NCBI RefSeq assembly: GCF_014645555.1
Contig: NZ_BMLY01000002.1
Coordinates: 427,109 to 491,108, forward strand
Reading direction: 5' to 3'
DNA from: Silvimonas amylolytica
GTDB lineage: Bacteria; Pseudomonadota; Gammaproteobacteria; Burkholderiales; Chitinibacteraceae
DNA length: 64,000 nt
In this document: positions 26,743-36,205 of the stretch, one piece after another
Layout of the letters: every line of letters begins with the position of its first letter
How positions within the stretch are numbered: the stretch's first letter is position 1
Program-made: the position numbers and the translations under genes
The notes under the pieces: generated by a model
Seen by the model: only the letters and a program-made list of their open reading frames with translations
The model's database searches: none
Told to the model about the DNA's origin: nothing

Positions 26743-29130
26743 TTAGTAAGGCCACTTCCAGTCGCGCACTTCCGGCATGTCATCGCCGTGCTCATTGATG
26801 TAGTGCTTGTGTTCAATGAGTTTGTCTTCAAACTTCTGACGCACGTGCGCACCCTTAACGGCCAATTCCGGCACGCGGTCGATCACATCGATGGCCAGCG
26901 AGTAACGGTCTACCTGGTTCATCACCACCATATCAAACGGCGTGGACGTCGTGCCGTTTTCCACATAGCCGCGTACGTGCAGGTTGTCGTGACCGTTGCG
27001 GCGATAGGTAATGCGGTGGATCAGCCACGGGTAGCCATGGAAGGCGAACACGATCGGCTTGTCAGTGGTGAAGACCGAGTCGAACTCGTGATCATCCAGC
27101 CCGTGCGGATGCTCCACCTTCGGTTGCAGGGTCATCAGGTCAACCACGTTCACGAAGCGGATCTTCAGGTCCGGGAAGTGCTGGCGCAAGAGATCGGTTG
27201 CGGCCAGTGCTTCCATGGTTGGCACATCGCCCGCGCAAGCGACGACGACATCCGGTTCAGCGCCTTGATCGTTCGATGCCCAATCCCAGATGCCCACACC
27301 CTTCGTGCAGTGCTTGATGGCCTGATCCATGGTCAGGTATTGCAGCGCGGGCTGTTTACCTGCGACCACCACGTTCACATAGTGACGTGAGCGCAGGCAG
27401 TGGTCGGTCACCGACAACAGCGTGTTGGCATCGGCTGGCAGATAAACGCGGATTACTTCGGACTTCTTGTTGACCACGTGATCCAGGAAGCCCGGATCCT
27501 GGTGCGAGAAGCCATTGTGATCCTGACGCCAGACATGGCTGGTCAACAGGTAGTTCAGCGACGGTACTTGCTTGCGCCAGTGAATGTCACGCGTGGTTTT
27601 CAGCCACTTGGCGTGCTGGTTGAACATGGAGTCAATGACGTGGATAAAGGCTTCGTAGCAGCTGAAGAAGCCGTGACGGCCAGTCAGCAGATAGCCTTCC
27701 AGCCAACCCTGGCAAGTATGTTCTGACAGGATTTCCATCACGCGGCCGTTCTGCGCCAGGAAGTCGTTATCAGCGTCTTCGGCTTTGTAATCGGCTTGCC
27801 ACTGTTTGCCGGTGACTTCATACACATCTTGCCAGCGGTTGGATGCGGTTTCGTCCGGGCCGAAGATACGGAAATTCTTTGCGTCCAGATTGTCCTTCAT
27901 CACGTCGCGCAGGAACTTGCCCATCACGCGGGTGGCTTCGGCATTGGTCGTGCCTGGCTTTTTGACGTCAACTGCGTATTTACGGAAGTCCGGCATTTTC
28001 AGATCGCGCGAGACCTGGCCATGTACGTGCGGATTGGCGCCCATGCGCAGTTCACCCTTCGGTGCCAGTTCCTGCAGTTCAGGCTTGAGCGCGCCGTCAT
28101 CAGTAAACAGTTCTTTGGGCTTGTAGCTCTTGAGCCAGTCTTCCAGATTCTTCACGTGCTCCGGTGTCATATCGGAGAACGGCACCTGGTGGCTGCGCCA
28201 GTAATCTTCAACTTTCTTGCCGTCAATGGATTCCGGGCCCGTCCAGCCTTTGGGGCTGCGCAAAATGATCATTGGCCATTTCGGACGGGTCAGCGGCTTG
28301 CCAGCTTTTTGTTCCTTGAGCGCGTTTTTGCGGATGGCCTCCAGCTCATCAAGTACGGTGTCGAGCGTGGCGGCAAAGCGCTGGTGCATGTCGGCATAGT
28401 CATGGACATCTTTACCCACTTCTACAAAGTGCGGCTTGTAGCCATAACCTTCGAACAACTTTTGCAGTTCATCATGCGGAATGCGCGAGAGCAGCGTCGG
28501 GTTGGCGATCTTGTAGCCGTTCAGATGCAGAATCGGCAGGACAAAGCCGTCGTCGATCGGGTGCAGGTATTTGTTTGAGTGCCAGCTGGTGGCTAGCGGG
28601 CCGGTTTCGGCTTCACCATCGCCCACGACGCAAGCAACGAGCAGGTTCGGGTTATCGAATGCCGCGCCAAACGCGTGGGAAACCGAATACCCCAGTTCAC
28701 CGCCTTCGTGCATGGAGCCCGGGGTTTCTGGCGCCACGTGGGACGGAATGCCACCCGGGAACGAGAACTGTTTGAACAGGCGCTGCATGCCATCGGCAGT
28801 CTGGCCAATGCTCGGGTAGACCTCGCCGTACGTGCCTTCCAGCCAGGTATTGGCCACGAGGCCCGGGCCGCCATGGCCAGGACCGGCAATGTAGGCTACA
28901 GACAGGCTGCGATCCTTGATGACCCGGTTCAAATGTACATAAACAAAGTTCAGGCCCGGTGTGGTTCCCCAGTGACCCAGGAGGCGCGGCTTCACATGTT
29001 CGCGCTTGAGTGGTTTTTTCAGGAGGGGGTTATCGAGCAAGTAAATCTGGCCAACTGACAGGTAGTTAGCGGCGCGCCAGTAGGCGTGCATCTTGTCGAT
29101 GAGGTCCTTGGGAAGAGCTTTTTGAGCCAC
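26743..29130 (-). CDS. xfp: Phosphoketolase (Xfp)
   Basis: This thiamine diphosphate enzyme splits xylulose 5-phosphate and/or fructose 6-phosphate with phosphate to acetyl phosphate and an aldose phosphate. At 795 residues it is full length. Motifs include [11 protein letters not shown] near 81, EGTYGEVYP near 97, [32 protein letters not shown] (read in pieces, about 150-180; the GDGEAETG motif binds Mg-diphosphate), and the C-terminal YGSHYxN-like [15 protein letters not shown]. It is monocistronic with its own terminator. No acetate kinase or phosphotransacetylase gene is next to it. Confidence 0.95.
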   Translation of the reverse strand: MAQKALPKDLIDKMHAYWRAANYLSVGQIYLLDNPLLKKPLKREHVKPRLLGHWGTTPGLNFVYVHLNRVIKDRSLSVAYIAGPGHGGPGLVANTWLEGTYGEVYPSIGQTADGMQRLFKQFSFPGGIPSHVAPETPGSMHEGGELGYSVSHAFGAAFDNPNLLVACVVGDGEAETGPLATSWHSNKYLHPIDDGFVLPILHLNGYKIANPTLLSRIPHDELQKLFEGYGYKPHFVEVGKDVHDYADMHQRFAATLDTVLDELEAIRKNALKEQKAGKPLTRPKWPMIILRSPKGWTGPESIDGKKVEDYWRSHQVPFSDMTPEHVKNLEDWLKSYKPKELFTDDGALKPELQELAPKGELRMGANPHVHGQVSRDLKMPDFRKYAVDVKKPGTTNAEATRVMGKFLRDVMKDNLDAKNFRIFGPDETASNRWQDVYEVTGKQWQADYKAEDADNDFLAQNGRVMEILSEHTCQGWLEGYLLTGRHGFFSCYEAFIHVIDSMFNQHAKWLKTTRDIHWRKQVPSLNYLLTSHVWRQDHNGFSHQDPGFLDHVVNKKSEVIRVYLPADANTLLSVTDHCLRSRHYVNVVVAGKQPALQYLTMDQAIKHCTKGVGIWDWASNDQGAEPDVVVACAGDVPTMEALAATDLLRQHFPDLKIRFVNVVDLMTLQPKVEHPHGLDDHEFDSVFTTDKPIVFAFHGYPWLIHRITYRRNGHDNLHVRGYVENGTTSTPFDMVVMNQVDRYSLAIDVIDRVPELAVKGAHVRQKFEDKLIEHKHYINEHGDDMPEVRDWKWPY

Positions 29131-29476
29131 GGTTCACCTCGTTCTGGTTGTGATTGCAAAACTGGTCTGGCGGACTTTCTTTGCGCTGCAAAGCTTTTGC
29201 CGGGTTGTAGTCAGTTTATGCCGTTTACATGAACGGTTTCTGACCTGGATCAACACGTCAGGATTGGCTTTTGATCGCTGTGACAAAGTTACTGGGTAAC
29301 CTTAGAACAAACTTTGAGAAATAGAGAGAAAGTTACCAGATAGGTTCAACGGCCAAATTCACGGATCAAAAGAAAGTGCCGTGAAAATTATCATGGCATA
29401 TTTTGAGAAATATGCCTGGCAGGCAGAAGGCAGCGGTAGACCGGATCGCGGGCAGATTGCGGCGCGATCCGCCAGA
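29131..29476. other. Regulatory gap upstream of xfp
   Basis: This 346-base stretch separates two minus-strand genes and contains no supportable gene. It is more A/T-rich than its surroundings near 29270-29420. It holds a possible FNR/Anr-like half-conserved site (29240-29253) and an imperfect hairpin ggcatatt / aatatgcc at 29395-29416 that could end the antiporter transcript, although the T-run is poor. Confidence 0.5.
29240..29253 (-). promoter_or_regulatory. Possible FNR/Anr-type site upstream of xfp
   Basis: Read on the minus strand this is TTGAT-ccag-GTCAG, matching eight of the ten fixed bases of the FNR/Anr consensus TTGAT-N4-ATCAA. It lies about 110 bases before the phosphoketolase start, a usable distance for activation. 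Oxygen-dependent control would fit a fermentative enzyme but is inference. Confidence 0.3.
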
Positions 29477-30880
29477 TCAGAAGTGAAAGAAGATCAGCGT
29501 AACCAGCAGGAAGAGTGGCAGCAAAATCGCGCCCGACCAAAGCATGTAGCCAAAGAATCCTGGCATGTTCACTTTGCTTTGTTCGGCAATGGCTTTGACC
29601 ATGAAGTTGGGCGCATTGCCAATGTAGGTATTCGCACCCATGAACACGGCGCCCATCGAAATGGCCAGCAGGGTCGAGGCCATCGGGCCCATCATGTGGG
29701 CCGCGTCGCCATGCGCCAGATTGAAAAACACCAGGTAGGTCGGTGCGTTATCCAGAAAGCTCGACAACAACCCGGTCATCCAGAAATACATACCATCAAT
29801 GGGCTCGCCCATCTCGTTACTGACGAGATTCACCAGCCCGGCCAGATGCCCCTCGGGCCCGGCGCGCAAAATGGCAATGGCGGGTGCAATGGTAATGAAG
29901 ATGGCCGCAAAGAGCTTGGCCACTTCCAGAATGGGAAACCAGTTGAATTCGTTGCCAGCGCGGATCTGCTTGGGTGTCAGCCACAGCGAAACCAGACCAA
30001 GCGCCAGCAAGAGAGCATCGCGCACCAGGCTTTGCAGACTCACTGTCGTGCCATAGATATCAACCTGTACACCGCTGTTCCACAGCCCTGACAACAATAC
30101 CGCGCCGACGACGCCAGCAATCAGCAAGATGTTCCAGGTGCCATAGAGCTTGAGCGGCTGCGGTTTTTCGGTGGCGACCGGGGCGGGATCGCGTTGCCAG
30201 AAATGCCGGTCGAGGAAATAGAACAAGGTAAGCAAAACCGCGGCGCAAAACGCAACGGAGGGCAGCATATGCTGCACCGTCCACATAAACGATACGCCAT
30301 GCAAAAAACCCAGGAACAGCGGCGGATCGCCCAACGGGGTAAGCCCACCACCAATATTGGCAACCAGGAAAATAAAGAACACCACCACGTGCACATTGTG
30401 CTGCCGATGCGCATTGGCTTTAAGTAAAGGGCGGATCAGCAGCATGGCTGCGCCTGTAGTACCCATGATTGAAGCGAGGAGCGTCCCCAGCGCTAACAGT
30501 CCGGTGTTGAGCGCAGGTGAACCGCGTAGCGTGCCCCACACCAGAATCCCGCCTGAGATGGTGTACAGCGCAAACAGCAGCAGCATGAACGGAATGTACT
30601 CGCCTACCAGCGCGTGCACGACGTTATGCAATGCGGCATCAACACCAAACACACCGGCAAAGGGGACCAGAAACAACGCCACCCAAAATGCGGCGATCTT
30701 GCCGAAATGGTCATGCCACAGGTGCGGTGCGACCAACGGAAAGATCGCAATCGACAACAACATGCCGGCAAACGGAATGGTCCAGGCCAGTGAAAGACTG
30801 GCAGCCGCAGGCTCTGCGCCAAAGGCCAGCGCAGGCAACATCATCAACAGCGGAACAAGGCGTTTATAAAGAAGCGGCAT
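29477..30880 (-). CDS. nhaD: Sodium:proton antiporter, NhaD type
   Basis: This 467-residue inner-membrane protein of the ion transporter superfamily has about twelve hydrophobic segments. The conserved loop VFFIFLVANIGGGLTPLGDPPLFLGFL (read in pieces, about 170-195) is typical of NhaD antiporters, as is LSSFLDNAPTYLVFFNLA near 383. The start at 30880 (MPLLYKRLVPLL) gives a signal-like first helix; an ATG 13 codons upstream is possible and neither has a clear ribosome site. It would export sodium in exchange for protons. Confidence 0.82.
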   Translation of the reverse strand: MPLLYKRLVPLLMMLPALAFGAEPAAASLSLAWTIPFAGMLLSIAIFPLVAPHLWHDHFGKIAAFWVALFLVPFAGVFGVDAALHNVVHALVGEYIPFMLLLFALYTISGGILVWGTLRGSPALNTGLLALGTLLASIMGTTGAAMLLIRPLLKANAHRQHNVHVVVFFIFLVANIGGGLTPLGDPPLFLGFLHGVSFMWTVQHMLPSVAFCAAVLLTLFYFLDRHFWQRDPAPVATEKPQPLKLYGTWNILLIAGVVGAVLLSGLWNSGVQVDIYGTTVSLQSLVRDALLLALGLVSLWLTPKQIRAGNEFNWFPILEVAKLFAAIFITIAPAIAILRAGPEGHLAGLVNLVSNEMGEPIDGMYFWMTGLLSSFLDNAPTYLVFFNLAHGDAAHMMGPMASTLLAISMGAVFMGANTYIGNAPNFMVKAIAEQSKVNMPGFFGYMLWSGAILLPLFLLVTLIFFHF

Positions 30881-30963
30881 GAGTGGGGGTCTGGATTCAA
30901 TCCATCTAGAAGATAGCAAGGCCGGGCGGGTGCCCGGCTCGACTGGATAACAAGTGAATCCGA

Positions 30964-31350
30964 TCAGGTCTTTTTCTGAATGAATTCGATTTTGTAACCA
31001 TCCGGGTCAGCCACGAATGCGATCACGGTCGTACCATGCTTCATCGGGCCGGGTTCGCGGGTCACAGTGCCACCCTTTTGACGAACTGCTTCACAGGTCG
31101 CAAAAATATCGTCGGTTTCCAGTGCAATATGGCCGTAACCGGTACCCAGGTCGTAATGATCGGTATCCCAGTTGTGGGTCAATTCAATAACGCTGGTGTC
31201 GCTTTCATCGCCATAGCCGACAAAGGCCAGCGTGAATTTGCCATCCGGGTAGTCATGCTTGCGCAAAAGGCGCATGCCCAGAACTTCGGTATAAAAGGCA
31301 ATGGAACGATCAAGGTTGCCGACGCGCAGCATGGTGTGCAGCAAACGCAT
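30964..31350 (-). CDS. gloA: Lactoylglutathione lyase (glyoxalase I)
   Basis: GloA converts the methylglyoxal-glutathione hemithioacetal to S-lactoylglutathione. The 128-residue product has the four metal ligands of the family: His5 (LLHTMLRVG), Glu near 56 (VIELTHNW), His near 74 ([11 protein letters not shown]) and Glu near 122 (YKIEFIQ). The open frame extends 34 codons upstream without family sequence; GGAG nine bases before the ATG at 31350 supports this start. The short form with these ligands fits the Ni-dependent bacterial class. Confidence 0.93.
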   Translation of the reverse strand: MRLLHTMLRVGNLDRSIAFYTEVLGMRLLRKHDYPDGKFTLAFVGYGDESDTSVIELTHNWDTDHYDLGTGYGHIALETDDIFATCEAVRQKGGTVTREPGPMKHGTTVIAFVADPDGYKIEFIQKKT

Positions 31351-31496
31351 GGATAATAACTCCGTGTCTATCAATGTATATAAACCGCCCAAACGGGCTT
31401 GCCCGGACGATAACAGGCCAGCGCGTACCGGGCCACGTAAATTGATAACCAATCACAATCTGGCTGGTGCCGATTCAATAAACAAGGAAGATCTCC

Positions 31497-32438
31497 ATGA
31501 GTTCCCCGCAACGTGTCGCGCTGATTGGCGAATGCATGATCGAACTACAAGAAGAAAGCGGCGGGCTTTTGCGCCGAACCTTCGGGGGCGACACGCTCAA
31601 TACCGCGGTTTATCTCTCCCGCCTGCTTCAAGGGCACGCGGTGGACGTCAATTACGTGACCGCATTGGGCGATGATCCGCACAGCGCCGCCATGTTGGCT
31701 GCCTGGCAAGCTGAAGGCATCAAAACCGATCTGGTCCAGCAACTCCAGGGGCGCGTACCAGGCCTGTACATGATTCAGGTCGATGACACTGGGGAGCGCC
31801 ATTTCAGCTACTGGCGCGATACCAGCGCTGCCAAAGCGTACTTCGAAACGAACGTCACGCCGCTGGAAGCCGCACTTGCCGAGATCGACGTACTGTATTT
31901 CAGCGGCATCAGCCTGGCCATCCTGCCCGCCGCTGGCAGGGAGCGGCTACTGCATGCCGCCGCCGCACTGCGCACGCGCGGCGGCAAAGTCATCTTCGAC
32001 AACAACTACCGCCCCCGACTGTGGCGCGATGCGGCTGAAGCGCGCCAATGGTATGAGCGTGCCTACGCCTGTTGCGACATCGCCCTGATCACGCTGGATG
32101 ACGATATCGCCATGGCGGCGCAGGCCGTGAGTGCTGAACAAGCATTGATCAACGCGCTGGCGCTACCGGTGGCAGAGGTCGTGGTCAAACAGGGCGGTAG
32201 TGACACGGTCGTACGCCTGGCGGGTCAGCCCCCCCAGTCTGTCAAACCGACTCGGGTTGACAAGGTCGTCGATACCACGGCTGCAGGTGATTCTTTCGGC
32301 GCCGGTTACCTCGCTGCCCGCCTTACCGGCCACAACCCCGCTGAAGCCGCAGCCACGGGCAATACACTGGCCGGAACGGTGATCCAGCACCGGGGTGCCA
32401 TTATTGCTACACAGGCCATGCCCAACATCAAACTGTAA
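31497..32438 (+). CDS. kdgK: 2-dehydro-3-deoxygluconokinase KdgK
   Basis: This PfkB/ribokinase-family sugar kinase phosphorylates 2-keto-3-deoxygluconate, feeding the lower Entner-Doudoroff pathway or pectin/glucuronate breakdown. The 313-residue protein begins VALIGECMIELQ. The substrate region FGGDTLNTAVYLSRL is near 31, and the catalytic motif DTTAAGDSFGAGYLA near 259-273 carries the proton-abstracting Asp. A GGAAG ribosome site precedes the ATG. It is divergent from gloA and stands alone; no aldolase gene is adjacent. Confidence 0.9.
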   Translation: MSSPQRVALIGECMIELQEESGGLLRRTFGGDTLNTAVYLSRLLQGHAVDVNYVTALGDDPHSAAMLAAWQAEGIKTDLVQQLQGRVPGLYMIQVDDTGERHFSYWRDTSAAKAYFETNVTPLEAALAEIDVLYFSGISLAILPAAGRERLLHAAAALRTRGGKVIFDNNYRPRLWRDAAEARQWYERAYACCDIALITLDDDIAMAAQAVSAEQALINALALPVAEVVVKQGGSDTVVRLAGQPPQSVKPTRVDKVVDTTAAGDSFGAGYLAARLTGHNPAEAAATGNTLAGTVIQHRGAIIATQAMPNIKL

Positions 32439-32456
32439 AAAAGTGCGTCAATGCGC

Positions 32457-32485
32457 TTGACAGGTCGGGAATGCCTATATAGTAT
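32457..32485 (+). promoter_or_regulatory. Sigma-70 promoter of tRNA-Lys
   Basis: A perfect ttgaca -35 box at 32457-32462 and tagtat 17 bases later (32480-32485; an overlapping tatagt gives 15 bases). The tRNA starts 13 bases downstream. Confidence 0.75.
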
Positions 32486-32497
32486 TGCGGGCTCGTT

Positions 32498-32573
32498 GGG
32501 CTGTTAGCTCAGTTGGTAGAGCAGCGGACTCTTAATCCGTAGGTCGAGTGTTCGAGCCACTCACAGCCCACCA
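32498..32573 (+). tRNA. tRNA-Lys (CUU anticodon)
   Basis: A 76-base cloverleaf: acceptor stem gggctgt / acagccc, D arm agctcagttggtagagc, anticodon loop ctcttaa (anticodon CUU), T arm with ttcgagc, and an encoded CCA end. It reads AAG codons. It has a good promoter and is followed by a terminator. It marks the left side of the accessory region, as tRNA genes often do, but no integrase or 3'-end duplicate was found. Confidence 0.95.
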
Positions 32574-32582
32574 GCGAATACA

Positions 32583-32618
32583 AGCAAAAGGCCACTCTGC
32601 AAAGAGTGGCCTTTTGCT
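32583..32618 (+). terminator. Terminator after tRNA-Lys
   Basis: A 16-base near-perfect stem (agcaaaaggccactct / agagtggccttttgct) with a four-base loop. The stem contains the cctttt run, so it may work in both directions. Confidence 0.85.
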
Positions 32619-32732
32619 TTCAGCGCGTGTGTAGGCACTGTATAGGCTTTTCCAGAGGCTACAAAGCGCAGGCCCTGCCTACCGTGAAAGATGCCTTGCG
32701 GTTTCGCCATTTCTTTCGGGGTAGTTTTCACC

Positions 32733-32940
32733 CTATCCGGTCGGCACACGTTCGCAAAAGCCCCGCAAGCTGCGTAACTCATCCTGCATCGCCCTCGAAT
32801 ACATCTCGTGTTTCCACGCATTACGGGCGCAGGCCATCTTGCCGCGCGTGGTTTGCGGCCCGGTGGCGTGCTGCCATGGCTTCCATTGACGTATTAGCGT
32901 AGCCCGCGGCTCGATGTTCCGGAGTTCTGAGGTAGCTCAC
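32733..32940 (-). pseudogene. Frameshifted small conserved gene
   Basis: A GTG start at 32938-32940, four bases overlapping the stop of the 211-residue gene and with a perfect AGGAGG five bases upstream, opens MSYLRTPEHRA. The expected continuation is in the next frame: ATLIRQWKPWQHATGPQT, then TRGKMACARNAWKH, ending at TAG 32733. The GPxTxxGKxxxxxNAxKH pattern is recalled from small proteins of unknown function in proteobacterial mobile regions. Without the shift the product would stop after about 42 residues. A single-base insertion or deletion near 32905-32915 would explain it. Sequencing error or programmed frameshifting are alternatives. Confidence 0.55.
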
Positions 32941-33572
32941 GTCTGCCTCCTGATAGTTCGTTTGAGACTTTTTCCGGTTTTCCCGTGCGCGAGCGTATCG
33001 TCGCCAGCAGGGGCTGGCTTATACGTGGTGGGTGGTGCGTTGTTCACCTGCTGCGGGCCGTGTGCGATGTTGGCCTGTTTCACGAAGGCGACCGGGCGCG
33101 GGTTCTTGATGTCGGCCAGGGCTTCCAGGCTGGCACGGCATTGTGCCTGCGCCTTGAGCGCCAGCCGCAGCAGCGTGTCCATTTGTTGCATGAGAGGGTT
33201 CTGGATGGCTTGCGTGGCCAGCCGGTTGAATGCCATGTCCAGCGTGTTTGCCTGAGTCAGCAGCATGGTTTCAATCTCCGCCATGTTGCCCGCTTTCATG
33301 GCGTCGGCCTGGTGCTGAAGCGTTTCCATGTAGGCGGTCGGGTCGATGTCCGTACCAAAGACGGTTTTACCGAACTCGCGGCCTGTCGCCGTGCCGCGCA
33401 CAAGGGCGCTGGTGGCCGTTCGGACCATTGCCGTGGCATCGTTTTCACCTGTCTGGCGGACAACCTGCAGCGTCCCGGAACGTGACGTTTCAGGTGCGTT
33501 GTCGGTCGGGTTCAGTGTTGTAGCTGCCTGTGCTGGAACGTCAGGCGGGTTTGTGCCGGTTTTTCTCCCCAT
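32937..33572 (-). CDS. Conserved hypothetical protein (211 residues)
   Basis: No function recognised. The product has a low-complexity, Thr/Pro-rich N terminus (about 1-45), a long helical middle with many Gln, Met and Leu (about 60-160, including LTQANTLDMAFNRLATQAI), and a basic tail ending KRTIRRQT. The segment KNPRPVAFVKQANIAHGPQQV near 155-175 is, from memory, shared by proteins in other betaproteobacteria next to the same small downstream gene seen here as a pseudogene. No signal peptide or membrane segment. The ATG lacks a ribosome site, so the true start may be internal. Confidence 0.6.
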   Translation of the reverse strand: MGRKTGTNPPDVPAQAATTLNPTDNAPETSRSGTLQVVRQTGENDATAMVRTATSALVRGTATGREFGKTVFGTDIDPTAYMETLQHQADAMKAGNMAEIETMLLTQANTLDMAFNRLATQAIQNPLMQQMDTLLRLALKAQAQCRASLEALADIKNPRPVAFVKQANIAHGPQQVNNAPPTTYKPAPAGDDTLAHGKTGKSLKRTIRRQT

Positions 33573-33779
33573 GTGGTTGCACCCAACGGTTACCTGGTTT
33601 GATTATGGCAAACCGTAGGGCAGGCAGCAGCGCCAGCGGCTCGGATATATTTTCTTTCTCAAAAATGGTTACTTGTTGCCAACGGCATATGGCAACTGTT
33701 TGTGGTGTGACTATGCCACGTCCAAAGTGTGCAGCACTTGGCTATCTTGGTGGCTTTAAACCCAGCTCGATATATCGCC

Positions 33780-33935
33780 ATGAACGATACGCTCCCGCCA
33801 GACGTGATTGCCAAGAACAGTCCACTTGAGCATGCAGATACGGAGGGAGTCGAGTGCGGAGGCACACCCATTCCTCGCCAGTTTGACGCAACATGGCGAC
33901 CCCTTCAGGCCACCGTGGGCGGTGTTGCGTCATGA
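33780..33935 (+). CDS. Small ORF coupled to the toxin gene
   Basis: A 51-codon frame (MNDTLPPDVIAKN...) whose stop overlaps the start codon of the toxin gene (ATGA at 33932-33935). This coupling is the same as between the toxin and the next gene, which supports it as the first gene of the operon. The sequence is polar, without signal peptide; no family recognised. No convincing ribosome site precedes it, so it could also be the tail of a truncated longer gene. Confidence 0.4.
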   Translation: MNDTLPPDVIAKNSPLEHADTEGVECGGTPIPRQFDATWRPLQATVGGVAS

Positions 33936-36205
33936 TTATTTCCTGGCCTTTCCTGTTCACTCCCGAAGACCCGGAAAACACGACCGAAGCCCGTAACAAC
34001 AGTTACGAGCGCCCGCATGGCATGTACCCGGTTTCCTATGACCTGCGCTGGCATGGAGGTTGCCATTTGCTGGGTTCGTATACGACAGAGCCTGTTCGCG
34101 CCATTGCCGATGGTGTGCTGGTTGTCTACCGCGTTGCCCCTGACATGGTGTTGTGGGGTGACGAAAAGCAGAAGTGCCACACCAGTTTTGCGTTACTCAA
34201 GCACACCACGGAAACCGGTGCGGGCCGCACACTTACGTTCTACTCGCTGTACATGCATCTGCATTGCATCAACCAGGATATTTCGTTCCCCCAAAGACAG
34301 GCTATCATCGCGCCCCTGCGCACGCCGACCGGCCCGGACGCAATTGCCGACGGCCACACCAAGGTTTACCGTAAAGACATCCTGGGTTATCCCGGCGGCA
34401 TGTATGGCGAGGGTTATCTGCATTTTGAAATATTCATGGAAGATGCAGACTTCAGCGCCTGGTTTGATGCGCCGCATACCAGCCTTGGTGTGGCAGAGCC
34501 AGCCGCCCGCACCGATGCGCAGACCGATTATTGGGGTAACAGTTATTACCTGATACCCAAGGGCGTACCGTTGCGAGCGGTCCATCCCCGTCAGGATGCG
34601 GGCCATAAGGTCGCCGGATATCTGTTCCCGATGCTGGCTGGTATCGAACATACCCCTTGCAAGTTGCTGGTACAGGTCAGGTATGACCGGGGCGACCGAA
34701 AAACGACCGTCTGGAATGCAGAGACCGGGCAGCGTATTTCCGGTACGGAAGACGGCGACAAAGAACCAGGCTACGAGTACGGGCTGTATGCGCGGGCCGT
34801 GGCGCTTTATCCCACCTGCCCAAGTGCCGGCTACGAGTTGCTGCGCTATGGCCGCATTCTTGGACCGGACCGCTTTCCGCTCAACACACCTGCAACTGCC
34901 CTGGAAAACTGGCAGCCCGTGGAGTTTGCCCACGGCCAGAGAGGTTATGCGGACTTCAGCGCCAGCAACATCGTCAAACTGTCTGATGCCGACTTTGCGG
35001 GAGCAACCGGGTGGGCCAAGGTCAACGGCGCGATGGATGGCCCACAAGTCAATGTCACCGCCTTGTCGCAGATGATCAAGGATGCCGACACCAATCACGA
35101 CGGCACCACCACGGCAGAAGAACTGGAACAATGGGCCCGCCAGGACCATATCCGCAAGAAACTGCGCCGGATGATATGCCGCGCGCCCAGCGAATGGGAT
35201 ACCGCCAACAATGGCCGGTACAACTATTTGTTGGAGCAAGGCGCACCGATGGCGGACGACCCGGCCAGGTTCAAGAAACGGAACGACTTCATCCTCAAGT
35301 TCCAGTTCTGGCAAGTGCTGGGTGGCATGTCCAGCAAGGTCTGGCACTTCCACCCGCTGGAGTTTATCGCGCACTTCAGAAAATGTGGCTGGCTGAGTGA
35401 AGGCGAGCTTAAGCAGGTTCTGCCCATGTCGGCAATACGGGCCTCAAAGGGTGAATGGGTGGCTGAAGTCGTCCAGTTTCCTGATGGGGTCAAACTGCGA
35501 ATAGAGGGCCAGCGAATAGAGCTAAACAGGGCTTTACGCAAGTTCGGCATAAGCAGTGCGCCGCTGCGTCTGGCCGCTTTTTTTGGCAATGCCACCCAGG
35601 AAACGCAGTGGTTCAGCAAGTTGCATGAAAATAATCCAAATCAGCGCTATTTCCCGTGGGGTGGACGCGGCTTTTTGCAACTGACCTGGCCGTTCAACTA
35701 CATCAAATACTGGCGTTTCCGGGGGCGGCAGGTACCGGAAAAGCTGGAAGCTGAACTCAAGGCTGCGCAGAACGCCTCCAAGACCAACCCTGCTGGCATG
35801 CAGGACGCCCAGCATCCAGGCCTGACGGCGGAGATAATTGGCTGGCGCAATCAAATTGAAACGCGGGATATTGATGCGGCAAACAGCGCCGGGGCCTATT
35901 GGGCCTGGAGCGGCGCAGCAATGTATGCCGACAGGCAACCCGTCATGAAGCGTCGCACTTGCCTGGTCAAAGACAAATCCATGCTTTTTTATGAAAGCCT
36001 GCCATTTGGTCAGGTTGCCGCCACAGTCAATATTGGACAGCCGACCACGGATGGCAAACAGATCAATGGGGTTAATGGGCTTGTTGCTCGTTACCAAGCG
36101 TATACCCACGCGCTCACGGTACTGGCCGAAGGCGTCGTTTTTCCGGATGCCAAGGGCGAAAAGCAAGATACCCCGGAAGGCTTTACACCCCGGAGAGAAA
36201 AATGA
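33932..36205 (+). CDS. Putative T6SS peptidoglycan-hydrolase effector (M23-like, EF-hand, GH19-like)
   Basis: A 757-residue multidomain protein. Residues about 30-190 resemble an M23 peptidase fold: RWHGGCHLL near 40, VRAIADGVLVVYRV near 53 and YLHFEIF near 161, a version of the HLHFEI motif, with some metal ligands apparently changed. An EF-hand loop DADTNHDGTTTAEE is near 384. The C-terminal half has a GH19 lysozyme/chitinase-like core: GNATQETQWFSKLHE near 551 (candidate catalytic Glu) and GRGFLQLTWPFNYIKYWRF near 578. From memory this layout occurs in type VI secretion effectors of Burkholderiales. No signal peptide, as expected for such cargo. The start overlaps a small upstream ORF and the stop overlaps a secreted protein likely to give immunity. 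No vgrG, PAAR or T6SS gene is in the window. Confidence 0.65.
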   Translation: MIISWPFLFTPEDPENTTEARNNSYERPHGMYPVSYDLRWHGGCHLLGSYTTEPVRAIADGVLVVYRVAPDMVLWGDEKQKCHTSFALLKHTTETGAGRTLTFYSLYMHLHCINQDISFPQRQAIIAPLRTPTGPDAIADGHTKVYRKDILGYPGGMYGEGYLHFEIFMEDADFSAWFDAPHTSLGVAEPAARTDAQTDYWGNSYYLIPKGVPLRAVHPRQDAGHKVAGYLFPMLAGIEHTPCKLLVQVRYDRGDRKTTVWNAETGQRISGTEDGDKEPGYEYGLYARAVALYPTCPSAGYELLRYGRILGPDRFPLNTPATALENWQPVEFAHGQRGYADFSASNIVKLSDADFAGATGWAKVNGAMDGPQVNVTALSQMIKDADTNHDGTTTAEELEQWARQDHIRKKLRRMICRAPSEWDTANNGRYNYLLEQGAPMADDPARFKKRNDFILKFQFWQVLGGMSSKVWHFHPLEFIAHFRKCGWLSEGELKQVLPMSAIRASKGEWVAEVVQFPDGVKLRIEGQRIELNRALRKFGISSAPLRLAAFFGNATQETQWFSKLHENNPNQRYFPWGGRGFLQLTWPFNYIKYWRFRGRQVPEKLEAELKAAQNASKTNPAGMQDAQHPGLTAEIIGWRNQIETRDIDAANSAGAYWAWSGAAMYADRQPVMKRRTCLVKDKSMLFYESLPFGQVAATVNIGQPTTDGKQINGVNGLVARYQAYTHALTVLAEGVVFPDAKGEKQDTPEGFTPRREK

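Noticed and set aside
32561-32821. 86-codon minus-strand frame overlapping the tRNA-Lys end and terminator
   Set aside because: It would run through the tRNA terminator and tRNA 3' end; no start site or family. An integrase remnant was considered but no recombinase motif was seen.
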